Assembly: GCA_030632525.1 (NCBI GenBank) | Contig: DAOVUP010000036.1 | Location: 1-8,774, forward strand | Length of the DNA stretch: 8,774 bases | Source of the DNA: Desulfobacteraceae bacterium | GTDB taxonomy: Bacteria > Desulfobacterota > DSM-4660 > Desulfatiglandales > Desulfatiglandaceae | Direction: 5' to 3' | Shown: positions 5,780 through 8,774 of the stretch, piece after piece | Layout: each line of letters opens with the position of its first letter | How positions within the stretch are numbered: the stretch's first letter is position 1 | The notes under the pieces: model-generated | What the model saw: only the letters and a program-made list of their open reading frames with translations | Told to the model about the DNA's origin: nothing | Databases searched by the model: none | Program-made: the position numbers and the translations under genes

Positions 5780-6995
5780 ACCTGAAAGACTCCACCGGAT
5801 TCAATCTCGAAGCATACCAGGATGGGTAAAGGGTAGCCAAAAACGATATTACTACTGCTGCTGCGGCAACAAATGACACATCAGCAACCTCTACCTGAAC
5901 CGGCAGGGTGGATATATAGTAAACATCTGCAGGAAGATTGATGAATTTGTACTTCGCAAGCAGCTGACACAGCCCCAGACCGGAGACAAGACCGGCGAAT
6001 GTGCCGACAACCCCTACAAGTAGCCCCTGAAACATAAAAATAGTCATGATGCTCCTGGCAGAAGCCCCCATTGCCCTCAGGATTGCAACATCCCTCGTTT
6101 TTTCCATAACTACCATGACTAACGTGCTGATAATATTCAGGGCCCCAACAAGGACTATCATGGTTAGAATGACAAACATAGTGAATTTTTCAAGTTTGAG
6201 CGCAGAGAAGAGGCTCCTGTTCATGACCTTCCAGTCTTTGGTCCAGTATGGATATCCAAGGGCCTTCTGGACTTTTCTTGATATCGTGTCTGATTTATAG
6301 ACGTCTTCCACCCTGACCTCGAGGCCTGTTACCTTGTCCCCTAACGCCAAGAAGTCCTGGGCATCTTTTAAGGAGATATAGATCATGGAGGCGTCGTATT
6401 CATACATGCCTGAGTCAAAAATGGCAGCGACCTTGAACTTTAGTGTATTAGGGGTCCTCCCCAGGGGGGTCAGTTTGCCCTCCGGAGAAATCACGGTTAT
6501 CACGCTTCCGGGATGTGCCCCTATCTGCTTGGCAAGCTCGCCACCTATGATAATGGGCGGGATCCCGTCGATCTTCTTTTGGAGGGAAGTGATGGAGCCA
6601 TCCTTGATCATGCTTTTAAAAGTTACAACCGCGCCAGCGCTTAGAGGATCAACTCCCCTCAGGACTGCACCGGATACCTGACCTGAGTTCTTGATCATAA
6701 CCTGCGTGTAGATAAAAGGGGTTGAGGCAATCACCCCCTCGACTTTGTCAACTTTTTCTGCAACCTTTTGGTAATCGTTGAAAGGCCCGGTTAGATTCAG
6801 AACTAAAAGATGGGAGTTTACCCCCAGGATTTTGGACATCAGGTCCGCCCTGAAACCGTTCATCACCGAAAGTACGACAACGAGGGCCATCACACCCACC
6901 ATTACGCCTAAGATTGAGATCACCGTAATAACAGATATAAAGCGCTGTTTTCGCTTCGCCTTGAGGTATTTCATACCGAGAAACAGTTCGAACAT
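5772..6995 (-). CDS. lolC: Lipoprotein-releasing ABC transporter permease, LolC/LolE type
   Basis: Inner-membrane permease of the Lol system, which extracts mature lipoproteins from the inner membrane and passes them to the periplasmic carrier LolA. The 407-residue protein has the MacB/FtsX-like plan. One membrane helix lies near residues 18-46, followed by a large periplasmic domain (about 48-268), then three helices near 272-297, 316-344 and 373-396. The cytoplasmic-loop motif EKTRDVAILRAMGAS at 298-312 is typical of the family, as is the C-terminal [18 protein letters not shown] end. Only one LolC/E-type gene is present, so it may form a homodimer around the ATPase instead of a LolC–LolE pair; that is inference. 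AAGGA at 7000-7004 sits 4 bases before the ATG. The stop codon overlaps the start of lolD by 8 bases, suggesting translational coupling. LolC and LolE cannot be told apart here. Confidence 0.93.
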   Translation of the reverse strand: MFELFLGMKYLKAKRKQRFISVITVISILGVMVGVMALVVVLSVMNGFRADLMSKILGVNSHLLVLNLTGPFNDYQKVAEKVDKVEGVIASTPFIYTQVMIKNSGQVSGAVLRGVDPLSAGAVVTFKSMIKDGSITSLQKKIDGIPPIIIGGELAKQIGAHPGSVITVISPEGKLTPLGRTPNTLKFKVAAIFDSGMYEYDASMIYISLKDAQDFLALGDKVTGLEVRVEDVYKSDTISRKVQKALGYPYWTKDWKVMNRSLFSALKLEKFTMFVILTMIVLVGALNIISTLVMVVMEKTRDVAILRAMGASARSIMTIFMFQGLLVGVVGTFAGLVSGLGLCQLLAKYKFINLPADVYYISTLPVQVEVADVSFVAAAAVVISFLATLYPSWYASRLNPVESFRYE

Positions 6996-7002
6996 ATCGT
7001 CC

Positions 7003-7046
7003 TTAATTTAGGAATTGCGAATTCAGGGATTTAGGAGTTGAAGGTA
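7003..7046. repeat. Weak degenerate 7-8 base repeat tract A6 between lysS and lolC
   Basis: A GRRTT core recurs at 7012, 7019, 7027 and 7035 (spacings 7, 8, 8), as in GGAATTG, CGAATTC, GGGATTT and GGAGTT. On the minus strand a 14-base motif CAAYTCCTAAATYM occurs twice, 23 bases apart. The period is not exact, so this is a weaker member of the set. It reaches the AAGGA ribosome site of the lolC-type gene. Confidence 0.5.
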
Positions 7047-7070
7047 TTTTATTGATTTCAGTTCTTCAAT

Positions 7071-8558
7071 CTATGCCTTCGCTCTCATCTGGGGAAACAG
7101 TATAACGTCCCTTATGGATGGTGCGTCGGTCAAGAGCATAACAACCCTGTCAATCCCAATCCCTTCTCCTGCCGTTGGCGGCATCCCGTACTCTAAGGCG
7201 GTCACATAGTCTTTATCCATAAACTGGGCCTCTTTATCCCCTGCGTCCCTTAACGCCACCTGATTCTCGAATCTCTCTCTCTGGTCTGTGGGGTCATTTA
7301 ATTCATTAAATGCGTTTGCTATCTCCCGTCCGCCGATAAAGAGTTCAAAGCGGTCAACGATGTCGGGATTTTGTTCATTGCGTCTTGAAAGTGGAGAGAC
7401 TTCCGTTGGATAGCCGGTAATAAAGGTTGGATTGATCAGCAGGGGTTCCACAAGGTGGTCAAAGAGTTTTGTAAGAATCTGGCCATGACTCTCCTTGGCA
7501 GAGAGACCAATTTCACATTCAGAGGCAAATGCACCAGCCTTCTCCTTAGTCTGGAAGATTTCATCCTTAACACCCCCCAAATCCCTCAAGGCATCAAAAA
7601 GAGAAATTTTTGCCCAGGGCGGGGAAAAATCAATGGTCTGGCCCTGATATTCAATTACGTTCCGGTCAAACATCTTATGGAGAAGATGGTTAAAGAGTTC
7701 TTCCGTCAGGGCCATCAGATCTTCATAGGTGGCATAGGCCATGTAGAATTCCAGCATGGTGAACTCCGGGTTATGCTTTATGGAGATCCCTTCGTTCCTG
7801 AAATTCCGGTTGATTTCAAAAACCCTCTCTAACCCGCCAACCACGAGCCTCTTGAGATAAAGTTCGGGGGCTACTCTCAGATAGAGGTCCATACCGAGGG
7901 TATTGTGGTAGGTCTTGAAAGGCCTCGCTGTTGCTCCCCCCGGGATCGGTTGCATCATCGGGGTCTCTACCTCCAGGAAGTCCTTCTCCACAAAAAATTC
8001 TCTTATGGCCTGGATGATGCGGCTTCTAAGTACAAACACTTCTCTTACAGGATCGTTCATTATCAGATCAAGGTACCGCTGCCGGTACCTGGTCTCCACA
8101 TCAGTCAAGCCATGCCATTTCTCCGGCAATGGCCTCATGGACTTTGACAGGAGTGAGAGGTCTTCTGCCAAGAGGGTCAGTTCACCTGTCCTCGTCTTAA
8201 AAAACCGGCCCCTGATCCCAATAAAATCCCCAATGTCCATCAGTTTGAACATACTGAATTTCTCGGAGGGAACCCTGTCTTTTCTAATGTAGGCCTGAAT
8301 GCGACCCGTCCTGTCCTTAATGTGTATGAATGAAGCCTTTCCGAAATCCCGTCGCGCTATGATCCTGCCGGCCATGGCATAGGAGTCGCTTTCCTGCTCA
8401 AGGGTATCTTCATCCATCTGACCAAAACGATCTATTGCCTCTGATGATGTGATATCGATCTTATAACCTGCGGGGTAGAGATTAGCCCCTTCTTCCTGGA
8501 GTTTTTCCGCCTTATTCTTTCTCTCTTCTATAATTGAGCTTGTTTTGCCTTCAACCAT
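7071..8558 (-). CDS. lysS: Lysyl-tRNA synthetase, class II
   Basis: Charges tRNA-Lys with lysine using ATP in the cytoplasm. The 495-residue protein has the usual length and layout. An N-terminal OB-fold anticodon-binding domain covers roughly residues 55-145. The class II catalytic domain follows, with GGATARPF at 207-214, motif 2 FRNEG at 253-257 followed by HNPEFTMLE at 262-270, a [15 protein letters not shown] block at 409-423, and motif 3 [10 protein letters not shown] at 466-475. All three class II signatures are intact. The start ATG is the only good candidate; a GGAACGGG stretch about 6 bases upstream is a weak ribosome site. It is the first gene of the cluster, 75 bases before the lolC-like gene, and a promoter candidate lies about 65 bases upstream. 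lysS next to lolCD is a recurring arrangement in Desulfobacterota. Identification is secure. Confidence 0.97.
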   Translation of the reverse strand: MVEGKTSSIIEERKNKAEKLQEEGANLYPAGYKIDITSSEAIDRFGQMDEDTLEQESDSYAMAGRIIARRDFGKASFIHIKDRTGRIQAYIRKDRVPSEKFSMFKLMDIGDFIGIRGRFFKTRTGELTLLAEDLSLLSKSMRPLPEKWHGLTDVETRYRQRYLDLIMNDPVREVFVLRSRIIQAIREFFVEKDFLEVETPMMQPIPGGATARPFKTYHNTLGMDLYLRVAPELYLKRLVVGGLERVFEINRNFRNEGISIKHNPEFTMLEFYMAYATYEDLMALTEELFNHLLHKMFDRNVIEYQGQTIDFSPPWAKISLFDALRDLGGVKDEIFQTKEKAGAFASECEIGLSAKESHGQILTKLFDHLVEPLLINPTFITGYPTEVSPLSRRNEQNPDIVDRFELFIGGREIANAFNELNDPTDQRERFENQVALRDAGDKEAQFMDKDYVTALEYGMPPTAGEGIGIDRVVMLLTDAPSIRDVILFPQMRAKA

Positions 8559-8590
8559 AATAAACCCGTTCCAATAGAGGCTTTCACTTT

Positions 8591-8604
8591 AAAGAGTTCT
8601 CTTT
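8591..8604. promoter_or_regulatory. 14-base palindrome in the lysS leader
   Basis: AAAGAG and CTCTTT form a perfect 6+6 inverted repeat with a 2-base centre. It lies just downstream of the predicted transcription start and about 33 bases before the lysS ATG. Size and position suit a repressor site; in RNA it could only form a weak hairpin with a 4-base loop. No regulator is identifiable. Confidence 0.3.
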
Positions 8605-8622
8605 CAGTAAATTAAACCTATT

Positions 8623-8651
8623 CTTTTAATCTATTTAATTCTCATAGTCAA
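8623..8651 (-). promoter_or_regulatory. Sigma70-like promoter candidate for the lysS-led cluster
   Basis: On the minus strand, TTGACT (8646-8651) resembles a -35 box (5 of 6 to TTGACA). A 17-base AT-rich spacer is followed by TAAAAG (8623-8628) as a -10 box (4 of 6 to TATAAT). Transcription would begin near 8616, giving a leader of about 58 bases before lysS. The -10 lacks its conserved final T, so this is a candidate only. Confidence 0.5.
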
Positions 8652-8705
8652 GATGAAAGCTCGTTGAACAGGAATCAAAACGCTGAGATAAGCATTTTTG
8701 TAACC

Positions 8706-8773
8706 GTTTACAGGTTCCCCGTCTAGCGGGATCTTCGACAGGGTTTCCTGCTGAAAGCTGGAAACCTTTGAAC
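8706..8773. repeat. Possible palindromic element at the window edge with imperfect terminal inverted repeats
   Basis: GTTTACAGGTTCC (8706-8718) roughly matches the reverse complement of the segment at 8760-8773 (GTTCAAAGGTTTCC), with one gap and two mismatches. Inside lie CCCG-TCTAG-CGGG (8718-8730) and a strong hairpin, GGTTTCC (8742-8748) pairing with GGAAACC (8760-8766), with an inner GCT/AGC stem. No T-tract follows on either strand. The last four bases, AACC, repeat those at 8702-8705, so a tandem unit of about 69 bases is possible. The window ends before this can be settled. Confidence 0.4.
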
Positions 8774-8774
8774 C

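Noticed and set aside
7012..7024. GAATT-GCG-AATTC palindrome as an operator before lolC
   Set aside because: It arises from two adjacent units of the weak repeat tract A6, with no promoter beside it.
7051..7070. Terminator after lysS
   Set aside because: Only a 5-base AT-rich stem (ATTGA/TCAAT) with no GC core and no T-run; read-through into lolC is more likely.
8742..8766. Intrinsic terminator of an upstream gene
   Set aside because: The hairpin is strong but neither strand has a T-tract after it.

Overview
The window carries seven protein genes, all on the minus strand. Read in the transcribed direction (high to low coordinates) the order is lysS, lolC/E-type, lolD, bamA, ompH/skp, lpxD, fabZ. 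This is an envelope-biogenesis cluster of a diderm, LPS-making bacterium. The lysS–lolCD–bamA–ompH–lpxD–fabZ order, the single LolC/E-type permease and a BamA with an extra N-terminal domain before its POTRA repeats fit Desulfobacterota (the former Deltaproteobacteria) best. That placement is inference from gene order and protein style, not from a search. lpxA would normally follow fabZ; it is not in the remaining 185 bases and probably lies just outside the window.

Layout. 8559-8774 is the leader: a sigma70-like promoter candidate, a short palindrome between promoter and lysS, and at the window edge a GC-rich hairpin-bearing stretch that may be one end of a dispersed repeat. 7071-8558 is lysyl-tRNA synthetase. 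5078-6995 holds the lipoprotein-release transporter (permease and ATPase, overlapping by 8 bases). 2350-5094 is BamA. 1689-2213 is the periplasmic chaperone OmpH/Skp, 641-1684 is LpxD and 186-632 is FabZ; these last three are tightly packed. 1-185 is non-coding and made largely of tandem repeats.

How the genes work together. FabZ supplies hydroxyacyl-ACP chemistry and LpxD adds hydroxyacyl chains to the lipid A precursor. LolCD hands lipoproteins towards the outer membrane. OmpH/Skp escorts unfolded outer-membrane proteins and BamA inserts them. The cluster therefore couples lipid A, lipoprotein and beta-barrel supply, with lysS as the promoter-proximal gene.

The most unusual content lies between the genes. 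At least five degenerate tandem arrays share an exact 7-base period but have different unit sequences: 22-84, 140-181, 2227-2254, 2314-2348 and 5006-5075. A sixth, weaker one is at about 7003-7046. They sit at every loose gene junction (lysS/lolC, lolD/bamA, bamA/ompH, after fabZ) and at none of the tight ones (lolC/lolD, ompH/lpxD, lpxD/fabZ). One array lies inside the most likely bamA reading frame and would encode a basic extension before the signal peptide. Two abut stop codons. Two belong to the same heptamer family in opposite orientation and flank the ompH-lpxD-fabZ block. They resemble in style the heptanucleotide STRR repeats described in filamentous cyanobacteria, and are the best candidates here for something poorly described.
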